The position numbers and the translations under genes are program-made. From Haladaptatus sp. DJG-WS-42 (GTDB lineage Archaea; Halobacteriota; Halobacteria; Halobacteriales; Halococcaceae): a DNA stretch of 64,000 bases. The notes beneath the pieces were generated by a model, which was not told where the DNA came from, ran no database searches, and worked only from the letters and a program-made list of their open reading frames with translations. Location: positions 1,116,001 to 1,180,000 of the forward strand of contig NZ_CP147243.1 in assembly GCF_037198285.1 (NCBI RefSeq). Reading direction: 5' to 3'. The first letter of the stretch is position 1. Each line of letters opens with the position of its first letter. Below, piece by piece: positions 9,247-18,162 of the stretch.

Positions 9247-10998
9247 CTATTCGCTGGGGTTGTAGACCCAAATCATGTTATTGTCGTGGAGGCCCGAGTC
9301 CTCACCGATGATGACGCGACCGTCGTCCATCACGACCAAGTTGTCCGGGTTTGCGATGGTGTTGTCTGGGTCTCGCTCGCCGCCGAAGGTGGCGAAGCCG
9401 TCGTTTTCCTCGTTTTTCGGGTTGTGCGCGCAGTCACGACAGGCGGTATTCGCAGAGTCGGGGCTGGCGTCGTACGGACAGCCCCCACAGACGTTCGCAT
9501 TCGGGCCGCCAGTCACGACGGGTTCCATGCGCGAGACATTGTAGTCGCGGCCGAGTTGCATCCGGTACACTGCGCCGTACTCGTTGTCCGCGAGTTGCAC
9601 GTCACCCTCGTCGTCTGCCATCGTCTTCGTGACGGCGGACATGGCCATGTAGAGGTAGTCGCCGGGCCGGGCGTCGCGTTTGATATTTACGCCCTCCATC
9701 TTGCGGAACTCGGCGGTCGCGCCGATTGCCTCCGCGGCTTTGCGTGATTCTAAGAACGCGACACGGTCGTCGTCGGCCTCGCCACGCGCCCACGCCTCGA
9801 TTTCCGCGTCGGTGATGTAGGAGTTCTCGCCAGCCACGTAGTCGTCCTGGGTGATGCCGTCGTACTCGGCAATCCACGACTCGATTTCGTCGGTACTCCC
9901 GTGAGCGAGTTCGAGCCAATCGAGGTCGAAGCCGACGGTGTTGTAGTCGGTTCCGCGGTCTTGGGTCGCCTTCGCGGCGTAGAGGGTTCCTGCGGTGAGG
10001 TCACCCGGAACGTCTGCGACAAATTTGAAGAACACCGTGCCCGTGCCGTCGTCGCTCAGGTACACCGTCTGCTCGTCGGGCATGACGACGGAGTTCTCGT
10101 GGGAGAACCGGCCCATCGGCGTCAGCTTCTGTGGCGTCGGGTCGTCGCTTGCTGGCGCCGTAATCTCGACAATGTAACCGTAGCGGTACGGATTCGGGTA
10201 GGAGCCGAGGTGGGCGGCGAGGGTTTCGACGCCGTCGATGTAGCCATAGTCGGGGTTGTTCCAATCTGCACTGTTGTCGAAGTAGAGTTCTTCTGAGGTG
10301 AGCGGCGTGTTCCACGGCGAAACCGAGCCAAAGCAGTTGACCCACGTCCCCTCGACGCCGGAGAAATCGACGTTCATCCGGTCAACCACTTCGTAGCGGT
10401 TGCCACGCTGTTCGAGGTGAAGCCGACTCATCGCGCCGGGGCGGGCTTCCCAGTTGGTGAACAGATAGCCCTCGCGTTCCGGTGTCTGTCTCCGTCCCGA
10501 GCGTTCCGCCACGGGGACGAAGCCGTTGAAGTCGGGGTTCATCCCTTCAGTAAGTGGTTCGCCCTCTGGCGTCGTTGGAATCCCGAGCAAGTCGCCGTTC
10601 GGGAGTTGCTCACCGCCGTGGGCGAGGAACTCGTAGGTGCCGCGAGCAGTTCTGACTTGCTCGCGCTGGGACTCGTTTTTCGGGAGTTGGACGCTCTCGA
10701 AGTCCTCGGAGAGGGTGTGCATGTTGAACCCGCGCAGGTGGCCAACAGCCCCCTGTTGGTACCCCTCGTGAACGTCGTTTTCCTCGGATGGGTGCTGGAC
10801 GTTGAAGAACAGCTGTCCGCCTGCGGTGAGGAACAGGCCAGTGATCTCTGCGCCTTTTACGGTCGTCGCAAACCGGTTGAGCGTTGGCCCATCGTCGTCG
10901 TGGTCACCGCGAGCCGCCTTTGCACTCTGTGCGTAACTGCCCATGGCCGCAAGCGCGCTTGCGAGCATGAGGTTCCGTCTGGAGAAGTTGGAAGGCAT
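9247..10998 (-). CDS. Tat-exported PhoX-type (DUF839) phosphatase
   Basis: A 583-residue protein with a twin-arginine signal (SRRNLMLASALAAMG, residues 6-20), so it is exported folded. The body has the beta-propeller-like pattern of the PhoX/DUF839 family of calcium/iron-dependent alkaline phosphatases, and the name rests on this overall match. A distinctive CGGC...CRDC cluster at 504, 507, 520 and 523 could hold a zinc or iron ion or two disulfides. It probably releases phosphate outside the cell. The promoter is AT-rich and contains a short palindrome. Confidence 0.8.
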   Translation of the reverse strand: MPSNFSRRNLMLASALAAMGSYAQSAKAARGDHDDDGPTLNRFATTVKGAEITGLFLTAGGQLFFNVQHPSEENDVHEGYQQGAVGHLRGFNMHTLSEDFESVQLPKNESQREQVRTARGTYEFLAHGGEQLPNGDLLGIPTTPEGEPLTEGMNPDFNGFVPVAERSGRRQTPEREGYLFTNWEARPGAMSRLHLEQRGNRYEVVDRMNVDFSGVEGTWVNCFGSVSPWNTPLTSEELYFDNSADWNNPDYGYIDGVETLAAHLGSYPNPYRYGYIVEITAPASDDPTPQKLTPMGRFSHENSVVMPDEQTVYLSDDGTGTVFFKFVADVPGDLTAGTLYAAKATQDRGTDYNTVGFDLDWLELAHGSTDEIESWIAEYDGITQDDYVAGENSYITDAEIEAWARGEADDDRVAFLESRKAAEAIGATAEFRKMEGVNIKRDARPGDYLYMAMSAVTKTMADDEGDVQLADNEYGAVYRMQLGRDYNVSRMEPVVTGGPNANVCGGCPYDASPDSANTACRDCAHNPKNEENDGFATFGGERDPDNTIANPDNLVVMDDGRVIIGEDSGLHDNNMIWVYNPSE

Positions 10999-11015
10999 CC
11001 ACGGAACACTGCGGA

Positions 11016-11033
11016 GTTTAATACAATAATTGT
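11016..11033 (-). promoter_or_regulatory. PhoX promoter: TATA-like box plus palindrome
   Basis: On the minus strand TATTAAAC (11016-11023) lies about 22 bases before the PhoX ATG. Directly upstream is the palindrome ACAATAATTGT (11023-11033), in the position of the BRE, where a repressor or activator could act. The stretch 11016-11100 is much richer in A and T than the flanking genes. Confidence 0.4.
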
Positions 11034-11092
11034 TGCTATTAAATATATAGTTTAGGCAATAGTGGAAATAATACGCTGATAGCTCAATAGTG

Positions 11093-11443
11093 CTATTGTT
11101 CAGTCAGTTGAGATGCCACCTTCGTGGTGTAGGTGGTGATGGCGCTGATGCGCTCATCCGTACCCTCGTGGACGTCAACGAATTTGAGCAGCGTGTCGCC
11201 ATCTGCGTCACGGAGCGTCCCGCGAACGGCGACTTCCGACTCCGCGACATACACCGCCTCGACGTCGTGGTGCGTCTCGGTGAGCGGGCGCTCGTCGCGC
11301 ATGAATCGGATGAACGTCTCGCGGCCGCGAAGCGTCTGGTCGGGGCGGTCGTGGACGAACTCAGCGGTGAGGAGCCCTTCGAGGCGGTCGTACTCGCCTT
11401 CGTCAATCGCGGCGTAGAAGGCGCGGGCGACGGCTTCGTGCAT
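11093..11443 (-). CDS. NTF2-like (SnoaL) protein
   Basis: A 116-residue single-domain protein with the layout of the NTF2-like/SnoaL fold: an N-terminal helix pair (AVARAFYAAIDEGEYDRL) followed by a beta sheet that includes VYVAESEVAVRGTL. Members are small-molecule cyclases, isomerases or dehydratases, or stress proteins; nothing here gives a substrate. The start MHEAVARAF at 11443 is chosen because the upstream extension to 11533 is Cys/Arg-rich and lacks family similarity. Confidence 0.72.
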   Translation of the reverse strand: MHEAVARAFYAAIDEGEYDRLEGLLTAEFVHDRPDQTLRGRETFIRFMRDERPLTETHHDVEAVYVAESEVAVRGTLRDADGDTLLKFVDVHEGTDERISAITTYTTKVASQLTEQ

Positions 11444-11563
11444 GGTCGTCACTCGGGGTGGGGAACCAAAGAAGGTGTACTTTTGGCTGTCGGCCAGCGG
11501 ACACTCTCGCCGGCAAAAGAGGCGAGGGGCCACAACGGTTACAGCCGAAAGTAGCGGGCGAGG

Positions 11564-12505
11564 TTACTGCTCGTCGACGTAGAGGAACCAGTCGTCGTGG
11601 GCGTCGGTGCGACGCTCGACGAGGTCGAAGAAGGCGCGCTGGAGTTGCTCGGTGACGGGGCCGCGCGACCCGTTGCCGATGACGACGTTATCGACCTTGC
11701 GGATGGGCGTGACTTCCGCAGCACTGCCGGTGAAGAACAGTTCATCTGCCGTGTTGAGTTCACCACGGGAGATGGTCGCGTTGTCGTGGACGGTGTAGCC
11801 CTGCTCGCGGGCGAGGGTGATGAGCGTGCTGCGGGTAATCCCGTCTAAGATGCTCTCTGCGAGGCCGGGCGTGAAGATTTCGCCGTCGCGGACGAGGAAG
11901 ATGTTCTCGCCGGGCCCTTCTGCGACGTTGCCCTCTTTGTTGAGGACGATGGCTTCTGCGTAGCCGTTGCGGCGGGCTTCTTCGCCCGCGAGGAGGCTGT
12001 TGACGTAGAGGCCCGTCGTTTTGGCGTTGGTCGGAATCTGGCTGGAGGAGTGCTTGCGCCACGAGGAGACCATCACTTCGACGCCGTTTTCGAGTGCGTC
12101 GTCGCCGAGGTAGGTGCCCCACGGCCACGCGCCGATGGCCACGTCGGTCGGGCAGTCACGCGGGCTCACGCCGAGCGAGTCGTAGCCGAAGAAAGCAATC
12201 GGGCGGATGTAACACGATTTGAGATTCTGGCGTTTTAAGAGTTCGACCGTCGCGTTCGTGAGTTCCTCAGGGGAGTGCTCGATCTCCATGTTGTACGGCT
12301 TCGTGGAGTTGTAGAGGCGGTCTAAGTGCTCCTCCCAGCGGAAAATCGCGGGCCCGCGCTCGGTGTCGTAGGAGCGAACGCCCTCGAAAACCCCCGTGCC
12401 GTAGTGGAGGCCGTGGGACATGACGTGAATCTTCGCGTCGTCCCAATCGACGAACTCGCCGTTCATCCAAATCGTATCGATGTCCATGTCTGCAAAGCCA
12501 CTCAT
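11564..12505 (-). CDS. ilvE: Branched-chain amino acid aminotransferase
   Basis: A 313-residue fold-type IV PLP enzyme that transaminates Leu, Ile and Val. Visible family stretches include HGLHYGTGVFEGVRSY, the PLP-lysine region TNAKTTGLYVNSLLA, and EGPGENIFLV. The start MSGFADMD at 12505 is supported by a TATA-like box (TTTATACC at 12528-12535) centred about 27 bases upstream, as for a leaderless transcript. It lies downstream of ribB on the same strand, but its own promoter suggests separate control. Confidence 0.93.
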   Translation of the reverse strand: MSGFADMDIDTIWMNGEFVDWDDAKIHVMSHGLHYGTGVFEGVRSYDTERGPAIFRWEEHLDRLYNSTKPYNMEIEHSPEELTNATVELLKRQNLKSCYIRPIAFFGYDSLGVSPRDCPTDVAIGAWPWGTYLGDDALENGVEVMVSSWRKHSSSQIPTNAKTTGLYVNSLLAGEEARRNGYAEAIVLNKEGNVAEGPGENIFLVRDGEIFTPGLAESILDGITRSTLITLAREQGYTVHDNATISRGELNTADELFFTGSAAEVTPIRKVDNVVIGNGSRGPVTEQLQRAFFDLVERRTDAHDDWFLYVDEQ

Positions 12506-12527
12506 ACTCCGAGAAATGGACGCCACC

Positions 12528-12535
12528 GGTATAAA
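12528..12535 (-). promoter_or_regulatory. TATA-like box of ilvE
   Basis: TTTATACC on the minus strand, centred 26-27 bases before the ilvE ATG. It decides the start at 12505. Confidence 0.55.
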
Positions 12536-12601
12536 GACTCAGAAACCTTCACCATCATTTCTTGTTGTTGTGAGCCGCGGAAAGGAGCCGACAAAACCGT
12601 G

Positions 12602-13255
12602 TTAGAGCTCAGAGACCAGTCGTGCGCCTTCGATGTACGGGAAGCCGTGGCGGTCTGCGTAGGCCCGCGCATCCGCAGGCGAGAGTGCCTTTCCCGTCTC
12701 GTCGTCGAGCATCTCACAGACCACGACGGCGGGGGCGACGCCCGCGGCGTCTGCGAGCGCAATCCCGAGTTCGGTGTGGCCCATGCGCTCTGCGAGCAGG
12801 CCCGGTGCTGCCCGAAGCAGGTGGACGTGACCGGGCGCGCGGAATTCGGCGGCGAAATCAATGGCCGCTGTGTCCGCGGCGGCGCGGCCGAGTTCCGCAA
12901 TCGTGAGCGCCCGGTCTTCGTCGGTGATGCCGGTGAACGTATCGCGGTGGTTCACCGTGAGCGAGAACGACGAGCGCTCGTCGTAGCCGAGGTCGTGGCC
13001 GTCGGCGATTGGGTGGTCGAGCACGTCTTGGAGGAACGGCAGGCCAAAGTCGTCGGCGACGGCGTCAGAAAGCGCCACACAGACGAGGCCGCCCGCGTCG
13101 TTTCGCAGCCGAGCGACGTCGGCCGGAGCCACGTTCGCGGCGGGGTAGATAAGGTCTGTTTCCCCTTCGCGGTCTGCGGCGTCGTGGATGAGCACCGGGC
13201 CACCGGCTTTGAACGCCGCAATCACGCGGTCTAAATCGCTCGCGGTTTGGGCCAT
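12602..13255 (-). CDS. ribB: 3,4-dihydroxy-2-butanone-4-phosphate synthase
   Basis: A 217-residue enzyme of riboflavin biosynthesis that converts ribulose 5-phosphate to the four-carbon unit of the xylene ring. The acidic metal/substrate loop DREGETD is near residues 28-34, and conserved HxxxLLRA and GHTELG-type stretches are present. It is a stand-alone RibB with no fused GTP cyclohydrolase II, as is usual in archaea. The ATG overlaps the ribK stop (TGATG), so the two are cotranslated. Confidence 0.93.
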   Translation of the reverse strand: MAQTASDLDRVIAAFKAGGPVLIHDAADREGETDLIYPAANVAPADVARLRNDAGGLVCVALSDAVADDFGLPFLQDVLDHPIADGHDLGYDERSSFSLTVNHRDTFTGITDEDRALTIAELGRAAADTAAIDFAAEFRAPGHVHLLRAAPGLLAERMGHTELGIALADAAGVAPAVVVCEMLDDETGKALSPADARAYADRHGFPYIEGARLVSEL

Positions 13256-13962
13256 CAGTTGCCCTCCACGACGTGCACAGTGACGTGGTCGCCATCTTCG
13301 AGGCGTAATTCGTCACGGAGCTTCGTCGCCGCAATCAGTTCGAGTTGGTCTTCGTCGTGGTGGGTGCGCTCTGGGGCGACCACGTGGACGGGTTCGTACG
13401 ACTCGCCATCGACGGTTTCGAGGCGCGCCGCGTAACAGACCGCCGGGCCATAGGTTCGCTCGTCGTCCTCCCAGCCGTCGATTGGGATGGGGTCGAGGGC
13501 GTGGAGGCCAGACCGCGCTCGCACGCTCTCATCGGTGAGGTTTACATTCAGCGTGCCGGGGAACGGCTCGTAGCCGAGTCGAGAGACGAACTGCTCGTGG
13601 TAGCCGGGGAGTGAGATGTAGTGGCGGCCTTCGCCCATCCCGCCGGTGACGGTCCCGGAGAGGTCGATTTGGGTGTTCTGTTCGAAGATGCGTCGATAGT
13701 CGGCGAATTCGCGGCGAAGCGCGCGCTCGCCAGCGTCGGTAATCGAAATCCACTGGCCGTCGCTCACGATTTCGCGGTCGATGAAGTCGGCCTCTTCGAG
13801 GCGCTGGAGGCGGCGAGAGGCGGTTTGGTTCGAGGCGTCGAGGCGGGCGGCGAGGTTGGCACAGGAGGCCTTCACCTCGCCAGAAAGTGCACCATCAAGG
13901 GCGAGGAGTTTGAGTGTTGCGAGGGCGTCGTGCCCGATTTCGAGCCGTGCGATTCCAGACAT
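13255..13962 (-). CDS. ribK: CTP-dependent riboflavin kinase with N-terminal winged helix (RbkR-type)
   Basis: A 235-residue two-domain protein. Residues ~1-95 form a winged helix-turn-helix ([20 protein letters not shown]), and ~100-235 form the archaeal DUF120 riboflavin kinase ([15 protein letters not shown], then [10 protein letters not shown]), which makes FMN with CTP. Fused proteins of this type, known as RbkR, both make FMN and regulate riboflavin genes. The start [10 protein letters not shown] at 13962 is preferred; the longer frame to 14097 would run through the promoter palindromes. Confidence 0.92.
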   Translation of the reverse strand: MSGIARLEIGHDALATLKLLALDGALSGEVKASCANLAARLDASNQTASRRLQRLEEADFIDREIVSDGQWISITDAGERALRREFADYRRIFEQNTQIDLSGTVTGGMGEGRHYISLPGYHEQFVSRLGYEPFPGTLNVNLTDESVRARSGLHALDPIPIDGWEDDERTYGPAVCYAARLETVDGESYEPVHVVAPERTHHDEDQLELIAATKLRDELRLEDGDHVTVHVVEGN

Positions 13963-13966
13963 ACCT

Positions 13967-14028
13967 GAGAATTCTCTCTCACCAGAGATAAGCATAACGG
14001 AAATGGAAAGCATCTCAGAAATGAGATG
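13967..14028 (-). promoter_or_regulatory. Candidate RbkR operator and promoter of ribK-ribB
   Basis: Two inverted repeats lie directly upstream of ribK: GAGAATTCTC (13967-13976) at the expected transcript start, and CATCTCAGAAATGAGATG (14011-14028). A TATA-like TATGCTTATC lies between them on the minus strand. RbkR proteins are known to bind palindromes in front of riboflavin genes, so autoregulation is plausible. Assigning either palindrome as the true site is inference. Confidence 0.45.
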
Positions 14029-14131
14029 GTTGACGCGCCGCGCGCCGAGTGTCGTATCCGTTCTGATGGCGAGGAGACGCCTAAAGGCTCCGGTCACGGC
14101 GGATTTCGTCGGATGTACAAAAATCGAGAGA

Positions 14132-15112
14132 CTACGGCTGTCCCGTGAGCGGGTCGCGCGCCCAAAAGTCGCTTCCTTTCTTGAGTTTCGGCACCCACGT
14201 ATCCGTGTCTTTTGCGAGGAGCGTCACCCGCGAAGCGGGCACGTGTTTGAGTTCGGTGTGGGCGGGCATGAACTCCTGTACCGCCTCCGTGAACGCGATG
14301 ACCTCTTCGTGACTCGGCATCGAATCGCGGTCTAAGCGACCCCGCGAGTGGCCGACGTGCATGTACGCCTTGAGTTCCACGAAGTCGGGGTCCGCGCGGT
14401 CGAAAAGGGCAGCGTACCAATCAGGATTCTGCATGTTCACGCCTTTGACGAGCGTCGTGCGGAGGACGGTGCGGGTGGCTTTCTTCGCCGCGAGCACGTC
14501 CATCGTGTCGATGAGCCGCTCCCACGAGTCGTCCTCGACGGAGCGAACCGTGTTGTCGAACGTCTTGCGGTCTGCGGCGTCAACGCTGATGTAGAGTTGT
14601 GTCGGGTCACACCGCTCGATGACTTCGGGCCGCGTCCCATTGGAAACGAGGAACGTCGTGATGTCGTGGGCGTGGAACTCGTCGATGAGTTCGGGGAGGT
14701 ACGGGTAGAGAGACGGCTCGCCGTCCAAGGAGATGGCAACGTGGCGCGGTTCCATCGCTTGGTCGAACAGCTCGCGGGGAACGTTGTCGTTGCCACCGAA
14801 CCCAGAAAGGAGTTTGCGCTGGAGTTTAATGCTCGCCTCCACGACGGCCGCTGGGTCGTCCCACTGCACGTCGTCGAGTTCGTAGGCGTGGCCGCGGTGG
14901 TCGCGCCAGCAAAAGACACACCGCTCGTTGCACTTTACGACCGGCGTCATCTGGATGCAGCGGTGTGATTCGATGCCGTAGAAGATGTTTTTGTAGCACC
15001 GACCTTCTCCGCGCAGGGCGTTCGCCGTCCAGCCACAGGTTTGGGCGGCCGTGTGGTTCTCGTGGTGGTAGTTCGGCGTCCCCACCTGACCTGGCCCGTC
15101 CGAATCACTCAT
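14132..15112 (-). CDS. taw1: 4-demethylwyosine synthase (tRNA-Phe modification)
   Basis: A 326-residue radical SAM enzyme that builds the tricyclic base of 4-demethylwyosine at G37 of tRNA-Phe. The SAM-cluster motif CNERCVFC (Cys61, 65, 68; CX3CX2C) is intact. Cys26, Cys39 and Cys52 precede it and can ligate the second 4Fe-4S cluster typical of TYW1/Taw1. The start MSDSDGPG at 15112 follows the family; the longer frame to 15352 is noncoding in character. Confidence 0.9.
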   Translation of the reverse strand: MSDSDGPGQVGTPNYHHENHTAAQTCGWTANALRGEGRCYKNIFYGIESHRCIQMTPVVKCNERCVFCWRDHRGHAYELDDVQWDDPAAVVEASIKLQRKLLSGFGGNDNVPRELFDQAMEPRHVAISLDGEPSLYPYLPELIDEFHAHDITTFLVSNGTRPEVIERCDPTQLYISVDAADRKTFDNTVRSVEDDSWERLIDTMDVLAAKKATRTVLRTTLVKGVNMQNPDWYAALFDRADPDFVELKAYMHVGHSRGRLDRDSMPSHEEVIAFTEAVQEFMPAHTELKHVPASRVTLLAKDTDTWVPKLKKGSDFWARDPLTGQP

Positions 15113-15775
15113 TGTTAGCAGTGTGGACACCGGGCATACAACACTCTTTCCACCCGCGAACCGTCCACACCAGCGGCGATTCACTCGCGCGTTTTGAACG
15201 TGGTGCGGAGGGCTTGGTCGTTGAGGGCAGCAGTTGTCATACACGCTGGGATGGCCACCAACCGGCGAAAAAATAGGGTGGATGGTTGCTGGATTCACGA
15301 GGAACAGGCCCATCGAACACCGCCAATGCGGGTTCATCGTGGGATGTGGCACGCGAGAAATGGACCATGCGTGACGCCCCTCACTGGAGCACGTCTGGTC
15401 GGGAGAGAGGCTCTCGATTGCACGGAGTATCCGTATCCTGCAGACGTAATATCCAATACATACCGTTGTGGTAACACGCAGAAAATGTCAATCGAAGAGG
15501 AGCAACGCGCAGGAGGCAGCGGTGGTTCAAGATACTGTTAATAAACCAGTAATAGGTCGTGGGTCACGACGTAAAGGCACTCAAACATTTAGAAATTGTG
15601 ATGGATTCGAGTGACGGCAAGCCTGATATGAGGTTCAATAAAGTTGACGTGTGTCTGACGGCAGCCAAGAAATCGCCAGACAGCAGCGGTATTAATGCCC
15701 CCTAATAGGATATAATTTTGTCCAAGTTATTCGCGAGAAAACATTATATGTTGGGTTCACATAGTAAGGTCCACC
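15113..15775. other. Gene-poor region of about 660 bases
   Basis: No convincing gene. The half nearest TYW1 holds its promoter; the rest (about 15,420-15,775) is clearly AT-richer than the neighbours. An open frame at 15194-15541 (+) gives a low-complexity peptide. A stop-free stretch of about 50 codons ends in TAA near 15705; it could be the tail of a decayed gene but matches nothing I recognise. I see no tRNA, 7S RNA or RNase P signature. The TATA-like ATTATATG at 15743-15750 serves the next gene. Confidence 0.5.
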
Positions 15776-16219
15776 ATGAGTCTCGCGCTCACGAGGGAAC
15801 TAACGGTGGAGGTGTACATGCGGGCGTTCGTGCCGTGGGAAGCACAACAGCGCCAGCGTAAAATGGTCGAAACACTGCGTGAACACGCAGAAAGCGACGC
15901 ACTCAACGGGGTGTCGGTGAATCTCTGGAGCAGTCGCGTCGGCGTCGGTGACGATTCGGCGGAAGATACGCTCGAAACGGTCGCAGAAATCGAGGCCGCA
16001 CTCGCAGAGACGGACTACTCGATGGAGCCGTTTTTCAAAACGCGTCCGGGACGCAAGCACGAACAGGAAAAACTGACCCTGCCCATCATGTGCGTGCTCG
16101 TGCGCGACGAAGACGAGATTTGCGGCGTCTACCCATGCTCGAAGCCAGCGGGGACAGAGAGCGTCCCCGACCTGCTCGATAAGCTTGCGAACGAGCAAGC
16201 GCTTGCGAACCTCGCGTAA
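15776..16219 (+). CDS. Haloarchaeal HTH-domain family protein
   Basis: A 147-residue protein that starts with the ELTVEVYMRAFVP-type segment seen in a small haloarchaeal family usually annotated as HTH-domain protein. It continues with a helical middle (VETLREHAESDALNGVSVNLW) and ends with a strand pair around GVYPCSK. Its role is unknown; a regulatory role is inferred only from the family label. A TATA-like box at 15743-15750 lies about 30 bases before the ATG, so the transcript has little or no leader. Confidence 0.65.
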   Translation: MSLALTRELTVEVYMRAFVPWEAQQRQRKMVETLREHAESDALNGVSVNLWSSRVGVGDDSAEDTLETVAEIEAALAETDYSMEPFFKTRPGRKHEQEKLTLPIMCVLVRDEDEICGVYPCSKPAGTESVPDLLDKLANEQALANLA

Positions 16220-16258
16220 AACCCGTTTTCTTATACCGGCCGCTTCTAAACTCTGGGT

Positions 16259-18007
16259 ATGTTCCTCTCATTCCGGACAGACGTGCAAGCGGCCCTGTCC
16301 GACGCGCTCGCCAGTCTCGACTTGCCGACGGACGACCTCGGCATCGAAGAGCCGCCAGAAGACGTAGACGCCGTGCTCGCATCGAGCGTCTCGTTTCGCC
16401 TCGCGAGCGAAGTGGGTGCGCCGCCACCGAAAATCGCCCACGACATCGCAGACGCCATCGACACCGACCCCTACGAGTATCTCGCCTCGGTGCAAACGCT
16501 CGGCCCTTATGTGAACTTTCTCCCAACTGACGATTACTACGGCGGCACCTTAGCCGCCGCCCAGAGCGACGAGTACGGGCGTTTAGAGCCAACTGGCGAC
16601 TCCGTCGTCGTCGAACACACGAGCGCCAATCCGTCCGGCCCGATTCACGTCGGCCGGGCGCGCAATCCCATCATCGGCGACTCGCTGCGTCGCATCCTCG
16701 ACTTTGCGGGCAATGACGTGGAAACCCACTACTACGTAAACGACGCCGGGCGCCAGATGGCCGTGTTCACGTGGGCCTACGAGACGTTTGACGAGGATGA
16801 TCTGGCGGCGCAACCAGCCCGCGACAGCCCCGAATACGACCTTGTTCGCTACTACCGCAAGGGCAACGCCTTCTTGGAGAACGCCGCCCCCGACGAAGTC
16901 GAGGAGGCAGAAGCCGAAATCGCGACCATCCTCCAAGGCATCGAGGAGGGCGACGAGGACACCTACGAGCGCGTCCAGTACGTCGTCGACACCGTCCTCG
17001 GTGGGATGCAAAACACGCTCAATCGATTGCCTGCTGAGTTCGACCGGTTCGTCAAAGAGACCGAGTTCATGCGCGATGGCTCGTGTGACGACGTGGTTGC
17101 GCGGCTCAAAGAATCCGAGTACGCCGTCTTCGAAGAGGACGCGTGGCAACTCGAACTCGACGAGTTTGGCATCGAGAAAAACCTCGTCTTCCTGCGCTCT
17201 GACGGGACCTCACTCTACACCACACGCGATCTCGCCCACCACGAGTGGAAGTTCGCGAACTTCGACCGCGCCGTGACGCTGCTCGGAGAAGACCACAAAC
17301 TCCAAGCAGACCAGCTCTCGTGTGCCCTCGAAATCCTCGGCAACGACACGAGCCAGCTCCAGTCGATTCACTACTCGTGGGTCAATCTCCCCGAAGGCGG
17401 GATGAGCACCCGCAAAGGCACGGGCATCGACTTAGACGACTTGCTCGATGAAGCCATCTCGCGTGCCCGCGACGAGGTCGAAGCCCGCATCGACACCCGC
17501 CTGCGCGACAACGAACTCACCGAAGACGACATCGAGCGCATCGCAGAACAGGTCGGCATCGGCGCGGTTCGCTACGACATCGTCTCGAAACAGCCAACGA
17601 AGGGCATCACCTTCGAGTGGGAACAAGCCCTCGACTTCGAAGCCCAGAGCGCACCATACGTCCAGTACGTCCACGCGCGGACGTGCGGTATCTTAGACGA
17701 GGCTGCCGTGCCAACAGCAATCGACGCGAGCGTGCTGACCGCAGAGGCAGAACGCGCCTTGCTCCGCCAGATTGCACGTTTCCCGGCGGTCATCGAAGAG
17801 GCTGCAGCAGAACTCCGTCCACACATCGTCGCCACCTATACGCGTGAGTTCGCAGAGGCGTTCAATCGCTTCTACCGCGAATGTCCGGTGCTCAAAGAAG
17901 AAGATGAATCGGTACGTACCGCGCGCCTCGCGCTGGTCGCGGCGTCACGGACGACCATCGCAAACGCGCTGTCGGTGCTCGGCATTGCCGCGCCGACCAC
18001 GATGTAA
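16259..18007 (+). CDS. argS: Arginyl-tRNA synthetase
   Basis: A 582-residue class I synthetase. The HIGH motif appears as HVGR in [15 protein letters not shown], and the KMSKS-equivalent as MSTRKG, typical of ArgRS. The N-terminal Add-1 domain (~1-110) and C-terminal all-helical anticodon domain (~440-582) are present at normal length. It charges tRNA-Arg. A small membrane protein gene converges on it from the other strand. Confidence 0.95.
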   Translation: MFLSFRTDVQAALSDALASLDLPTDDLGIEEPPEDVDAVLASSVSFRLASEVGAPPPKIAHDIADAIDTDPYEYLASVQTLGPYVNFLPTDDYYGGTLAAAQSDEYGRLEPTGDSVVVEHTSANPSGPIHVGRARNPIIGDSLRRILDFAGNDVETHYYVNDAGRQMAVFTWAYETFDEDDLAAQPARDSPEYDLVRYYRKGNAFLENAAPDEVEEAEAEIATILQGIEEGDEDTYERVQYVVDTVLGGMQNTLNRLPAEFDRFVKETEFMRDGSCDDVVARLKESEYAVFEEDAWQLELDEFGIEKNLVFLRSDGTSLYTTRDLAHHEWKFANFDRAVTLLGEDHKLQADQLSCALEILGNDTSQLQSIHYSWVNLPEGGMSTRKGTGIDLDDLLDEAISRARDEVEARIDTRLRDNELTEDDIERIAEQVGIGAVRYDIVSKQPTKGITFEWEQALDFEAQSAPYVQYVHARTCGILDEAAVPTAIDASVLTAEAERALLRQIARFPAVIEEAAAELRPHIVATYTREFAEAFNRFYRECPVLKEEDESVRTARLALVAASRTTIANALSVLGIAAPTTM

Positions 18008-18012
18008 ACCGT

Positions 18013-18123
18013 TCAGGCGGTGAAACTGCCGCCCACGCCGAGGAGCACGAGGGCTCCAAACCCGAGCGCCATCAGCAGGAACAGCAGTATCCAACTCAGT
18101 CGGACGGACTCATTTTTTTCCAT
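18013..18123 (-). CDS. Tiny single-span membrane protein (36 aa)
   Basis: ATG at 18123, stop at 18013. It encodes 36 residues: a short charged N-terminus (MEKNESVRLSW), one hydrophobic helix of about 23 residues, and a short GSFTA end. Such mini-proteins are common in haloarchaea and often unannotated. It starts 39 bases downstream of the MinD-like gene on the same strand and may be cotranscribed with it. Function unknown. Confidence 0.6.
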   Translation of the reverse strand: MEKNESVRLSWILLFLLMALGFGALVLLGVGGSFTA

Positions 18124-18162
18124 ATGCGTCTGTGTGGGCAGGGGTTGCTTAGATGTTTTCTT

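Noticed and set aside
15194-15541. Plus-strand frame of 115 codons
   Set aside because: Mixed Arg-rich peptide without a domain, partly opposite the TYW1 promoter region; no TATA-like box at suitable distance.
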